Source: Anaeramoeba flamelloides (lineage: Eukaryota > Metamonada > Anaeramoebidae). From it: a stretch of DNA of 64,000 nucleotides. The notes below the pieces were generated by a model. That model made no database searches and was not told the DNA's origin. It worked only from the letters and a program-made list of their open reading frames with translations. Positions 45,024-56,249 of the stretch are shown piece after piece (positions within the stretch are counted from its first letter, which is position 1; every line of letters starts with the position of its first letter). Made by a program: the position numbers and the translations under genes. The DNA lies in NCBI GenBank assembly GCA_027625915.1, contig JANTQA010000032.1:8804001-8868000 (forward strand). Reading direction: 5' to 3'.

Positions 45024-45487
45024 TTTGTTTATTGATTCTTTGAATAATGCCGTTTTTCTTATTTTGGAATACAATACGCCCATTAACAAATTATTTTTCA
45101 ATGAAAAATATAATCTTTTAGATCTCGCAAATAAAAATGCACCTAATCGCTTGTAATTTTAAAGAAGATGACCATTTTGTTTTCTTATTGTGTTTTTTTT
45201 TAAAAATAATATTTTTTTCATTTTTAATGGCATTGTGATTATTTCTAATGAGTTGGGTTTTTTTTTGTTTATTTTGAAGGGGGGAAATTAATTTTCTATC
45301 CAGCCCTAATTTCTAAATTTTTGTTTAGAAATTTTAACAGAGAATCATAATTTTCTTTATCATTAACCTATGATAAAATGAATAATGAATATTTATTCTG
45401 AATAATATCAAGGATAACATTCTTATTATTTTTATTTATTTGTATTAATTCTTTAATCCAGATTTTTCGATTTTTTTCATAGAAAAG
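45024..45487. other. 3' flank of the Rogdi gene
   Basis: AT-rich DNA; nothing recognised. Confidence 0.4.
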
Positions 45488-45660
45488 CACTATTAGGTTT
45501 TTTTTAATTTTTTAAATTAAAAAAATTTATTTAATTTTCCTTTCATTTCGTTTAAATTAAAAAAAATGGCGGTTAGGTTTTCCAGAATTTAAAAAAAATG
45601 AGTTAAATTAAAAAACTTTTCTCTATTCTTACGAATTCTGGAAAACCTATGAATTTTACA
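45488..45660. repeat. Palindromic module, copy 4
   Basis: TTAGGTTTTTTTTAATTTTTT is paired with its complement, then GGCGGTTAGG, then a hairpin from TTTTCCAGAATTT to CGAATTCTGGAAAACC. The AGTG-type leader is weak here (GCACTATTAGG). Confidence 0.55.
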
Positions 45661-47211
45661 ACACTTCCCTTATTTAGAAATTTTTAGTGGTAAATTTCAA
45701 TAAATAATCTTAATTTTCTCGATCCTTCAAGAAAGAAAAGATAAATAATGTTTCTTTATTTTGACTAATATAAATGATATTGTTTTTATTTGTTGTGTGT
45801 TGATTGTTATTTCGTTTATTTTAGATTCAAGAATTAATCCTTATTTTCCAATTTTTTTCATAGGAGGTATAGTCAAAAAGAGCTGGTCTAGATTTTGAAT
45901 AATTTTCAAAACTATTATGATTTTTTACATAAATTGGAAAATTTTGATTTTGGTTTATCTTTATTGAAAAAATAATAATACTTATTTAGGTGATTAGTGA
46001 AGGTTCTTTGTATCCTAAAATAATTTAGTCCTTCAATTATACATATACATTGTAATTGGATTATTTTTGATTCAATGTGGAAAAAAAAATTTTATAAATT
46101 TATTATTTATTTCTCAAAATAAAACAAAAAAACCTATATAATTGTCCTTGTTTCAAAGTTAGGAAAATTTTGGGTATTTTACACCCATTTTTCGAATTTT
46201 TGAAAACCGCTATGATGTTTTCTTTAATTTTTTTTTTATTAAAAATCAATGGATTTTCAAAAAAAAACAAGAATTGAAGAAATCATTGATATAAAGTAAC
46301 AGTTGGTAATATAACCGTATATTTATATTATTTTTAAATAACCTTAGCTTTTCTTCTCTGGTTTAAATATTATTAACTGTTCACTAAATAACAAATATTT
46401 TAAAAAAGTGTGAATTTTTTATTCTTTTGATACATGAAATTAAAATTATGTTGAGATTTTCACTTGTCATAAAGTGGTGACTGTAAAAAAAAAAAAAAAA
46501 ATGTTATTATCCTTCCCATTTCAGCTTCTACCCATTATTCAAAAGTTGGATCCTCGCTTTTTTAAAATAAACTCTTTTTTGAATCAAAAGTCGTGGTTTT
46601 TTTGTAGAAATAGAACATATTCTAAGAGTTTGATTTATTATTCTTCTCAAAATAAATTTTCAATTTTTAAATCTGTTCATTTTTTCTCATTTAGTAATTT
46701 TTTCTTTTATTAATTTTTATTTTTTTTGCTTTTTTTTTTTCTTCTTCTGTGTTTTTTTTTTCTTCTTTTCTTTTTCTTTTTTTTTATTTACAGATTTTAA
46801 TTTGAAAAAATATCTTTTAAAACTCCAAATTTACTTTTTATATTGATACTTTGTAATTACTATAAATTTTCTATAAAATTACTATTAAAAAAATCTTATT
46901 GTAAACAATTTTAATTTTCAATAGAAATTGATAAATTATACACGAGAAGTTTCGATGAAAAGGACTAAAATATTTTTAAAAAAATTTTTATTTTTATTTT
47001 AAGTCTTGTAGGTATTTATTTGATGGTTTCCAACTCTAATCGTAAGTTTATTTTTGATCTTATTTTTAAACAATCTTAATTTGGTTGATTCTTAAAAAAG
47101 GGGATATTTCATTTTTTAGTGGCCCAATTAGAGTGAAATGGAGTTTCTGTGAGTTGAAAGTGGTTATAACAAGGTAATCACATTTTTATAAAATGGTTAT
47201 TTAATAAAGTA
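45661..47211. other. AT-rich intergenic stretch
   Basis: A frame at 46474-46713 (+) is Phe/Ser-rich and follows a poly-A run; it is not convincing. Poly-T tracts near 46720-46790. Nothing else recognised. Confidence 0.45.
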
Positions 47212-47400
47212 CGTTTCACTTTTAAGATACAAACTTTGAACGAAATTTAAGGCACAGAAAAATCTCCAATTTATGCACAATATTTGAATTTTATTTTACA
47301 CAGATTATTTTGCTAGAATTTCGATTCTGTGCCTTAATTTGAAATTTTTTGTGTGTCTTAAATTTGTTCAAAGTTTGTGTCTTAAAAGTATAACTGACTG
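47212..47400. mobile_element. MITE family A copy
   Basis: Left end CGTTTCACTTTTAAGATACA and right end TGTCTTAAAAGTATAACTGACTG (last bases ACTG) with TA outside both. Internal AACGAAATTTAAGGCACAGA pairs with TGTCTTAAATTTGTTCAAAG. Moderately diverged. Confidence 0.65.
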
Positions 47401-47402
47401 TA

Positions 47403-48214
47403 TTGTTAATTTATGAATTTTTCGTTTTTGGTTCTAGAATTGATATTTTCATCTTTTTTTTTTTTTTTTGAAATTTGTAAATTTATTAGTGTTCTGACTC
47501 AAACACAGAATTTTTATTTTTTTTTTTTTTTTTTTTTTTTTAGTTTATTAAAATTATAACTGGATCGGGTTGTACTTCAGTTTTCTATATTTATTCTTAT
47601 TGTATATATTTTAATTTTTAAAAAGTACTTTGATTTTTAGTTATAAATATCTATTGTGTAAAAATCTTTTTGAGTTGGATGAAAATAACTAATCCATATA
47701 ATAGTTGTCTAATTTATATTGTTTTGAATATTTATAATTTTACCACTATCCTCATTTATGAATTTTTTTTTTTTTCGAAATATAAATTAATTTTTTACTA
47801 CTATCTTTAACTTTGTCCGAAGTTTTTTTATAATTTTTTTTTCTTTTTTGAGACAAATTCCCAAATATTTTATTGTTGAGAAATTATTTATTTTTATGTT
47901 TTATCGATATTAAGATTCATATCAAATTCTTTGTTTGTTTAATAGATTTTTATTATCATTTTATCAATTTCAAACGTTGATCGTTACATTTTCGGAAATA
48001 ATTTATATATTAAAATTTGAATCTGATGAACTAAATCTTTTATTTATTCTATTAATAAATGGAGAATATATCTAAATACCAGGGGGGGGTATGTTTGAAA
48101 AACTCTTCCTTCTACTTATTTATAAAAATTACAGTATTTTATTAGGGAATTAAGTGAAGTTGTTATCAAAAATGTTTTTTATTTTCTTAATGCTCAGAAA
48201 TATCTAAAAATTAT
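47403..48214. other. AT-rich intergenic stretch
   Basis: Poly-T runs (47457-47470, 47516-47540) and an isolated G run (48084-48090). No frame or repeat recognised. Confidence 0.45.
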
Positions 48215-48600
48215 CATACTGGCTTTATTTATGTATTGAGAGAAAGGAGTAATAAAGAAAAGTTACTAAATAAAAAAGAGAAGAAGAAAAATAAACAAAA
48301 CATTAAAGTAAAAACATATTATATCATTTACATGACCAAATTAAAAATTATCCACATCCTGAAACAGGAGGAGTAAAAACCCGAGAGAAAGATTATTAAT
48401 AATAAGATTCCACAAAATGTGATTAATAAATTGGTATTCTACGATTCCGAAAAGTGGGGCACTATGTACCCAAATTTGTATATTTTTTTACTATTTTAGC
48501 AATTTTTTATTTTCAATTTTTATATTTTCATTTTTTCTTTATTAACTTAAGTTTTCTAATCATTAGAAAAAAATATCGTACTGAAGTTTTTCTTAAGTTT
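48215..48600 (+). mobile_element. LINE 3' tail relic, undisturbed
   Basis: Reads in order GAGAAAGGAGTAATAAAGAA, ATCATTTACATGACCAAATT, TCCACATCCTGAAACAGGAG, TGTGATTAATAAATTGGTAT and AAAAGTGGGGCACTATGTAC. The minus strand at 13860-13140 has the same order, interrupted there by palindromic modules. It serves as the uninterrupted reference copy. Confidence 0.6.
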
Positions 48601-48689
48601 TTGAACCTTTAAGTCATTTAAAGTTACAATTTATTTTTTTTTTTCCCTCAGAAAACAGAAAATAAATAAATCCTTAATTGTCTTTGAAT

Positions 48690-48842
48690 TTTAAAAGAGA
48701 ATAAATTTCACTTTATTTTCCAATTTCCTTTTTCAAACAACTCAACGAGTTACAACCAACTTTTTTTGAAAACTCTATTTATAAAACAAAATTGTTCAAG
48801 AAAATGAAATTTTTAACCCATTTATAATTCAAATACCAGTAA
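48690..48842. mobile_element. MITE family D copy, left end diverged
   Basis: Shares TTTCCAATTTCCTTTTTCAAA, GTTACAACC, GAAAACTCTATTTATAAA and the right end CATTTATAATTCAAATACCAG with family D members. Confidence 0.55.
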
Positions 48843-50047
48843 ATTTTCGATGATATTTTTTGTGTTAATGGTCACTTAAGGACTAAGTACCCACGAGTCA
48901 TGGTGTCCAGTTATTGTGTTGTTTTATATTGAGACCTTAAAAAGAATTGTTCCTTCTTAAGAAATTGAAGAAAAAAATTACTCTTTTTATTGTTCTCAAA
49001 AAAACAAAAAAAAATTTTTCTATAAGATTTTTGAATGAAAAATTTAAAAATAAATCGAATTTAAAGATTTTCAAGAACAATTTCAAATTTTAAACCATTT
49101 CAAAACTTGTAAAAGCAATATAAAAAATATTTCGAACTTATTGTGGTATTATTTTGTCTTATTGATTTGGAATAATAATTCCGAAATATTAAATCAAATT
49201 TTAGATTATATCTACAAAGGGAGAAAATTGAGACAATTATTGGAAAAAGTGAAAATATCTCCTTTTTTTTATAAGAAATTTCAAATGTGTAAATTTAAAT
49301 TGAGATTATTGAACTCTTTCAAGAGCATTTTTTGCTAAATTATGTTGGTTTCAGCTTGTGGTGTAGTCTTTACGACATAATATAAAATGAAAGCAAGTAA
49401 AGAGTACTTTGAAAAATCGAACTGGTATTTGAAATTAAAAATTTGCCAAACTTTTTGATTTTTTTCAGTTTTCCATTTCCAAAATCTAACCCTAACATAG
49501 GATTCTTAGTTATAACAAATATCAAACAATAAAGAACCAAATAAATAAAGTGAGATCATAAATTATAAACTTTTTCATAGGAATAACTCTTTATGGTTTA
49601 AAAAGAAAGTTAGTTGAAGAGAAAATTTTTTTCCCTTTTGAGATTCAAACACTAATTTATAAAAAAATTTTAGACATGCCTTAAAATTGTCAACTAAATT
49701 TAGTTGACCAATTTTTTATCGAACTCAACAGGTATTCACATTATAAATGGGTATAATTATTTATTTTCTATTTATTTTTTTTCTTTTGGAGTGAAATTTT
49801 TCCAAGTGGTTTCTCATAATATGCCAACTCTCTTTAAAAAACATAATTGAAAATGAATAGTAAAGTTTTTCGCATTTCTTCAAATTTTTATCTAATCAAA
49901 TCGTGTTTTATCTCTCTTTTACAAACTTTTTTTTCGTAAATAAAGAACAGCGAAGTGAAGTAAATTTTATCTCACTTTATTTTCAAAAATAACTGTGTTT
50001 AACACATTTGATCTCATTGAAAGAATTATAGTTAAGAAAAAAACATA
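48843..50047. other. AT-rich intergenic stretch
   Basis: A frame at 49141-49338 (+) is short and without a recognised domain. A MITE D-like end (AACTGGTATTTGAAATTAAA) is seen at 49420. Nothing else. Confidence 0.4.
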
Positions 50048-50208
50048 CTGGTATTTGAATTACAAATGGGAAATTTTTTCACTTGGTTTGCAATTTCCTT
50101 TTTCAAACAAAACTCCAATTTACAACCTGGCCCTGTAGGGAAACTCTGTTTGTCATAAATAAGGAAAATGAATTGAAAATATTTTCCCATTTAGACTTCA
50201 AATACCAG
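50048..50208. mobile_element. MITE family D, 161 bp, intact ends, TA duplication
   Basis: Ends CTGGTATTTGAATTACAAAT + GGG and, read from the right, CTGGTATTTGAAGTCTAAAT + GGG. TA lies outside both (50046-50047, 50209-50210). Best preserved member of the family. Confidence 0.75.
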
Positions 50209-50572
50209 TAATCAACCTCTTCACTTTTTTGAAATATTTTCTTCCTCTTTTTTGAAACCTGTTTACAATTTTTGAAAAATTGTTTATGCTCAATTCCTAT
50301 TTGAAAAATCTTTTTTTCAACTTAGTCTCTTTTAAAAACTTTATAGTCATGATTTGAAAACTTTTTTTTCTGACTGGAACTTTGAGAATTTTTGAAAATA
50401 AAAAATTCAACTAATCAAAGTCTGTAACTTCAAATAAATCAAAACAATTTTTCTTCAATCCACAGATTGACAAATCATTAGTCTCATCTCAAACTCAAAT
50501 CTGAAATTATTTCTTGTTTTGTTCAAAAATTCATAATTTTTTTCTCATTTTATTTATATTAATCAAATATAA

Positions 50573-52931
50573 ATGACTGAAAATACTAATTATTTCAAAA
50601 AACAAAAGTTAATCCCAAACTGGCCACAAGAAGTGGTTGAAGAACAAGTTGGGTTTGTTTTGGGTGTTGGTAAGCCTATAAAATTTTTTTTCTCCTTTTT
50701 CACTTTGATTCTCCAAAAGTGTTTTAATTCATTCAAAAGCTGTAAAAAAAAAAAAAAAAAAATTTAAACTGACAATTATTCTCTAATATTTAAAAATTAT
50801 AAAAGGCGGATTAGGATGTACGATTGCAGTTGCGTTATGTCGTCTTGGGTTTAAGAAAATCTTCATTTTAGATTTTGATGTAGTTGACGATCACAATTTA
50901 AATCGACAAATTCTGTTTAGCAAAAAGCATATCAACAAGTCGAAGATTGACAGTGCTATGGAAGCCCTTGAGAGCCATAACCTGAGGACTGAGATTGTTC
51001 CTATGGAGATGGAGGCACTTGGCAATTGGTCAAAAATTGTGAAGGCAGCAAGGGAGTGTACGGTAATTTTCAATTTGATCGACGTTGGCGCATATTGGGA
51101 TGTAGCCGTGCAATCGTTGGGGCTCTCCTTGGGCATCCCCGTGGTAGTTGGTGGAACCTTTAACCAAATGATGTCCTTTGATTTTTACCCACCTGAAGGC
51201 GCGCCATGTATTTGCTGTGTTGACAAATTGAAGGACCAGGAAGTCTTGGATCGGCTACTCCCAGATAAGATCCAAGGGCTTGAGAACATCAACTTTATTC
51301 CCAAGGACAAAAACCCGGTTGGCGCCTCGGCAGTGTACGTCGCAACAGTGTGTGGCTTCATGATGGTCTCCACCTATATGCAATACCTGCAGGGCAACCG
51401 CAAGATCCCAACACGAATGATCTTTTACTATAACACGTATGAGTGGGTCTCGTGGCCACTCGAGGCCGATCTCCATTGCAAATTCTGCTCCAAGTCGCTC
51501 TATTTTGATAAACGGCCGTGCTATTATGAAAAGGCGAGTGGCAAAACGTTAGTGCCAAAGAAATTTAAAAGCTTAAACTCCAAAGAGGAAATCGAAGAAA
51601 CCAAGTTCCGCACTAAGAACCCCTTGGTTAAATTGGGAGAAAAGTATAGCAAGCAGATCATCCCATGTATTCCCTCAACGGATTCCAAGGCCACCGAATT
51701 TGGTAACATTAAGGACTTGCCCACATCGCTCCAGTCTCCATACATTAAATGTAAAAAGCGAACGCCCTATGTTGGCTTTGCATCGGGCATCAGATCTGGG
51801 GTCATGCTGATTGGCAAAAAAATGTACAGATTTAAAGGGTGCGGTAACAATACCGAAAGGTTCCTGGTCCGAGATGTCAAGGTGTTTGGCGAAACCAAAT
51901 ATGAGGAAGTGCGTGGCTGTATGTTTGAGCACACATCCTTACGTGAATACCAAATGGTCTCAGAATTGTCAGAGCTGATGAAAAAAAAGGGTATCCCAAC
52001 TGCCAATATCCCAACTGCCATCTTCAAGTATGAGCTTGAAGAAGATCAGCTCCCCAAGATCGGCAAATTCTGCAATGTTTACGAATGCACATCCGATATC
52101 AGACTTGCAAACGCCGTGTTGCCTGGCCTTGAGGGGCTATTATCAGTTTTGGTGCATGATTGGGATCATACACAATATTTGTCGCTATTTGATAAATCAA
52201 GGTTTGACAAGGATAACAAATTGATTAACACAGCTGTTGCTGTCAACAAAAAATTACCTCTTATCGACCTTAGAAAGGTGAATGTATTGCACGAAGCACC
52301 CAAACCACCAAAACACGAGGACGTACACCCACGCTGGTTTAAACTTTGGGAGTCCGAATCACACAAAATGGCACCAATCGTGGAGTATATCAAGAAGGAA
52401 AAAAAATCAGTTGGATCAATAATTTCCAATCTATATTATAAATTAGGTTACGAAGTTGGAAGAGTGGTCATGATCCTGGAAAAAGAAGAGATCTCATGGG
52501 GTACCTTCTATGACAATTTCACCTTTGATTTCCATTGTAATGCACACCCTGATAACCTCATTTTGGTTTCTGAAAAGGATTCCGTAAATGGCAACCTTTT
52601 GGCACCTTGGGACTTCGATTTCGCCTTTACCAAGGAAAGCTCGGTTCCTAATTTCATCGACGAAGAGACCTGGACGAACTGGAAGAATATTGAAAAAAAA
52701 GAAATGAAGTACGCCATTGCTGGACAACAAAACTTTGATTTCGGATTCAAGGAAATTGAATTATCAGATGAAATGAAGCAATTGAAAATAGGGCTAAGAG
52801 ATACCATTACTCTTGGGTACCTTGCTGCAATCAATGGTGAAGAACCACCAGAGACCGATCCTGAAATTGTAAAAGGCTTTTATCCAATGTTGAACTTGGC
52901 TTTAATTATGAATAAAGTAATGAAAGATTAA
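50573..52931 (+). CDS. E1-like ThiF domain fused to a SelO-like pseudokinase
   Basis: Exons 50573-50669 and 50806-52931 give 740 residues. Residues 1-290 are an E1/MoeB/ThiF adenylating fold: GVGGLG (31-36), then DFDVVDDHNLNRQILFSKKH with the ATP-contacting Asp, Asn and Arg, a later KSK lysine, and two cysteine pairs (C167/C170 and C257/C260) placed as in the E1 zinc site. Residues about 345-740 follow SelO: FKGCGNN with K376 (SelO LKGAG), HTSLREYQMVSEL with E413 then GIPT (SelO RSSIREF...GIPT), HCNAHPDN 609-616 (SelO HGVMNTDN) and DFDF with D635 (SelO DYGPFGF). SelO proteins transfer AMP to proteins. The YxGHQFG motif of SelO is absent, and so is a C-terminal selenocysteine. The exon is visibly richer in G/C than its surroundings. 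The alternative reading is a general aminoglycoside-kinase-like domain. Confidence 0.8.
50670..50805 (+). other. Intron of the ThiF-SelO gene, 136 bp
   Basis: Donor GTAAGC and acceptor AAAAG. It splits the codon of the third residue in GVGGLG (phase 1), and removal restores the motif exactly. It contains a poly-A run. Confidence 0.9.
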
Positions 52932-54485
52932 TTATTAAGATCATTTGTTTTTTTTTTTTTTTATTAATATTTTCTTCATTCTTTTGATTTCAATGAATTT
53001 GTATGGAATCAAGCCAAGTTATGGAATATATTGAATATATCTGTATTTAAATATCTATTCCATTTTTAACAAAACTATTATTAATTTCATTTAACTGTGG
53101 TTCTTTTTTTAAGTTTTTTCACAATTATGTTCTTTTTTTTTTTGAAATAAATTAATAATTCATTAAATTTTACTTTTTTAATTTATTTTTTTAAATAGTG
53201 ATTATTCTCGGGATTTTTTTTGATTATATTTCACGTGGATTTTTCTTTTTTTTCTTTTGTTAATCAAAAATTAAAAAAAGATAAATTATTTGTTTGAATA
53301 ATTTGAATAATTTTTTTTTAATTATATAAATTAAGGAAGTACGTACATTTTACAATTTTGAAAAATTTTAATTGTGTTACAACTTTACAGAAGTAAGATT
53401 TTTTTTGAGTGACCAGATATTGAAACTTGAAATTAGAATACGGTTCACTAGTTACTATTTGTGAAAGAAAACGACCCCAAAGTAATTCAGAGTTGCAAAA
53501 TTTCTTAATTCAATTTTTTGAACATTTTTTTTTTTAATTTTTTTCTTTTTATTAAATTTGGTTTTGGTTCTAGAAATGTGTTTTGGGAAATGATCGAATT
53601 TAGTACAAACAGTAAACCAAAAAAATAGACCCAAGTAGGTGTGTATTTAAAATAATTATTTTCTTTTTGAAAACCAAAGAAGAAAGATCACCTTTCCAAA
53701 TAAATTTGTTGAAATCAAGAATAAAAAAAAAAATTGAAACAAAGCCAATTTTCGAAGACTTGTTAGATTTAATCTTCTCAATTTGGTTCAACCAAAAAAA
53801 TAATAATGAATTTCTAGCCCCATTACTACTTATTATTTTTTTACAAATTTTTTTTTCTAAATTTGATTTAAAAATTCTTTTTTCAAATATTTTTTAATAC
53901 AAAACAAAAATAAACAAATTTTATTTTAAAAATTCGAATAAAGGAGTTGAATTCTTGAAATTAAAAATCCAGTTATAAAAAGATGAAACATGAAGAAAAA
54001 GAGAACTTTTAGAAAAATTGAAACCAAGAATTCAAAATTATTTTGGGAGTTTTAATTAATTTCATAATAAATAATGATAAACCAGATCAAAACAAATCAC
54101 CCAATGGATTTTTATTTCTCGAGAAGATGTTTAAAAAATATCCGATTTTCTTTAACCTAATAAAAATTAGATGAATAAAACGAAAATAAAAAATTTCAAT
54201 TCATTAAGGGTTTTCTTTAGAAATAAACAGTAATTTGCTCATCAAAATTTTATAATAAAAAACACTTCATACTTCAGAATAAAAAATAAAATTAAGTAAA
54301 GAAGAAGTTATTTCATCAAAATTTATCATATAATATCACGAAATAAATGATTTTTAATTATTATTTTTTGATCAAATTTTTCATTTTTTTTTCTTTTAAT
54401 TTTTTATTTGGTATGTAAATAGTTAATACTATTATACCCACATATCATATTTATTAGAATATTAATATATTTGGTTAAAGAAATA
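52932..54485. other. AT-rich intergenic stretch
   Basis: 3' flank of the ThiF-SelO gene. Frames at 53600-53897 on either strand have no recognised domain. Nothing else is seen. Confidence 0.45.
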
Positions 54486-54677
54486 CAGTCAGTTCCATTT
54501 TAAGGCACCAAGTACAAAGGAATTTAAGGCACAATAAAAATCTCATTTTAAGGTACAAAATTCAGTTTCTAGTAAAATAATTTGTGTAAAAAAAATTCTG
54601 AATTTTGTGCCTTAATTTGACATTTTTTTGTTCTTTAAATTTCCTCTTAGTCTGTGTATTAAAAGTGGAATTAATTT
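54486..54677. mobile_element. MITE family A copy, right end diverged
   Basis: Left end CAGTCAGTTCCATTTTAAGG preceded by TA; the right half has TTTTGTGCCTTAATTTGACA and TTAAAAGTGGAATTAATTTT. Lies 355 bp from another copy in the same orientation. Confidence 0.65.
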
Positions 54678-55032
54678 TATTACCCATTACTAAAATTTCG
54701 GATAATACGTGAAACCCCTAAATATCCCGAAAATTGTAAAAACTCTTTTATTTACAAGATTCATATTAAAACTAGTGTTGTAAACGCTAGGAATTTTTTA
54801 TTAATAATTTTTTTTCCTAATAAAGTTTGCAATTAATCAAAAAAAAATCAATATTAATTCAAAATTTAATTTAGTTAGTCGAAAATCCTGGTTTTTATTT
54901 CATAATATTCTCCATCTGTTGGTAGAATTACATTAAATTTTCCTCAAAAATAATGTCATAAACAATGTGTAAAAAGAATATCTCACATCATAATGATATT
55001 ATGGACTGAAGGGAAATATAAAGTGTAAACTA

Positions 55033-55229
55033 CAGTCAGTTACACTTTTAAGGGAAAAACTTTCATTTAAATTTAGGACACAAAAAAAATCTCAAATTAA
55101 GGCACAAAATGTGAAAATTTTTTTTTGACAATTAATTTTACTAGAATCTGAATTTTGTACCTTAAAATGAGATTTTTATTGTGCCTTAAATTTCGTTGAA
55201 AGTTGGTGCCTTAAAAGTGGAACTGGCTG
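55033..55229. mobile_element. MITE family A copy, 197 bp, TA duplication
   Basis: Left CAGTCAGTTACACTTTTAAG; right CTTAAAAGTGGAACTGGCTG. TA lies outside both (55031-55032, 55230-55231). Internal inverted blocks are well preserved. Confidence 0.8.
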
Positions 55230-55569
55230 TATTTTTAGTGAATTTTTTTTTACCTTTCATCAAATCCTTAGAAAATAATGAAAAATTTCAAACTATAAAA
55301 TTTCCAATCCAAAACAAGTAAAGTTTCACAGAATAGAATCAAAATTAGTTAAATTGGATTTCAAATTGGAATATTTAAAATTCAATTATTTTTTTTTTTT
55401 TTGATAAAAAGAATAGTTGATTTTATTCAAAATTTCTGTATTTAACACTTTAAAAATAATATTGAAATATTTAACTTGAGTTAAACTAATTTTGACTGGC
55501 TTTGGACAGTTAGGTTACAAGAAAAGATTTAATAAACTAAGAATAATTTCAAAAATAGGGGGAGATTTT

Positions 55570-55780
55570 CCATCATAAAAAAATTTGTTTTTTTTTTTTT
55601 TTTTTTTGAATAATAATGTATTTTATTAAAGTGTTTAGAGATAATAACCAATATATATTAATAAATAAAAATATAGTCAAATAATTTTGTTTTTTGTAAG
55701 ACAAATGAAACATGAAAATAATAATAATACTAAAGTTTGCCCCTAATTTTGAAATTTGGTTTATTTAAAACTTATTTTTC
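55570..55780. repeat. Repeat copy carrying the empty site of the 583-bp element
   Basis: Matches the two flanks of the element at 18487-19069: ATAATGTATTTTATTAAAGT, AGAGATAATAACCAATATA, TTAATAAATAAAAATATAGT and AAGTTTGCCCCTAATTTTGA. There is a single TA where the other copy holds 583 bp. Confidence 0.75.
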
Positions 55781-56249
55781 AAATCACTTTTTGGCAGTTA
55801 ATCAAGATTATTTTAGATACAATGTCAAAATATTTTGTAATAGAAAAAAATTGCTCTGATAGGAGTAATTGTCATTGAAATTGTAATTACATGTCAACAC
55901 CTATTTTTTCTAAACATTTTTTTTTACATTATATCTTTTGATCTCGAAATAAAAATTTAAACTTTTTACTTGACTATTATTACCAATTAATAAATCAAGT
56001 AAATTTTTATTTAAAGTTCTAAAATTATACAAAAATTATGTATTAAAAAAAGAGCAAGATCTTTAAAAATAAATTAGAAATGATATTTATTAAGAGATTT
56101 AATAACATTTCAATTTTGAACTTTGAGATAAATTTTAATTTGGGTTAATGTGCTTTTAACATTATAGTGATTAAAATAATGAGTTCCCATGGACTATAAT
56201 CCCTTTTTATAAATATAATACATATTTTTTCTTCTTGTCACAATAGAAA

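Noticed and set aside
49141-49338. Plus-strand frame of 65 codons
   Set aside because: Short, no recognised domain or exon borders; left as unassigned.
50573-52931. ThiF-SelO gene as a recent bacterial acquisition
   Set aside because: G/C content is higher than the surroundings, but the intron inside the core motif and the protist-style flanks argue for a resident gene; highly conserved parts of TOR show the same G/C rise.
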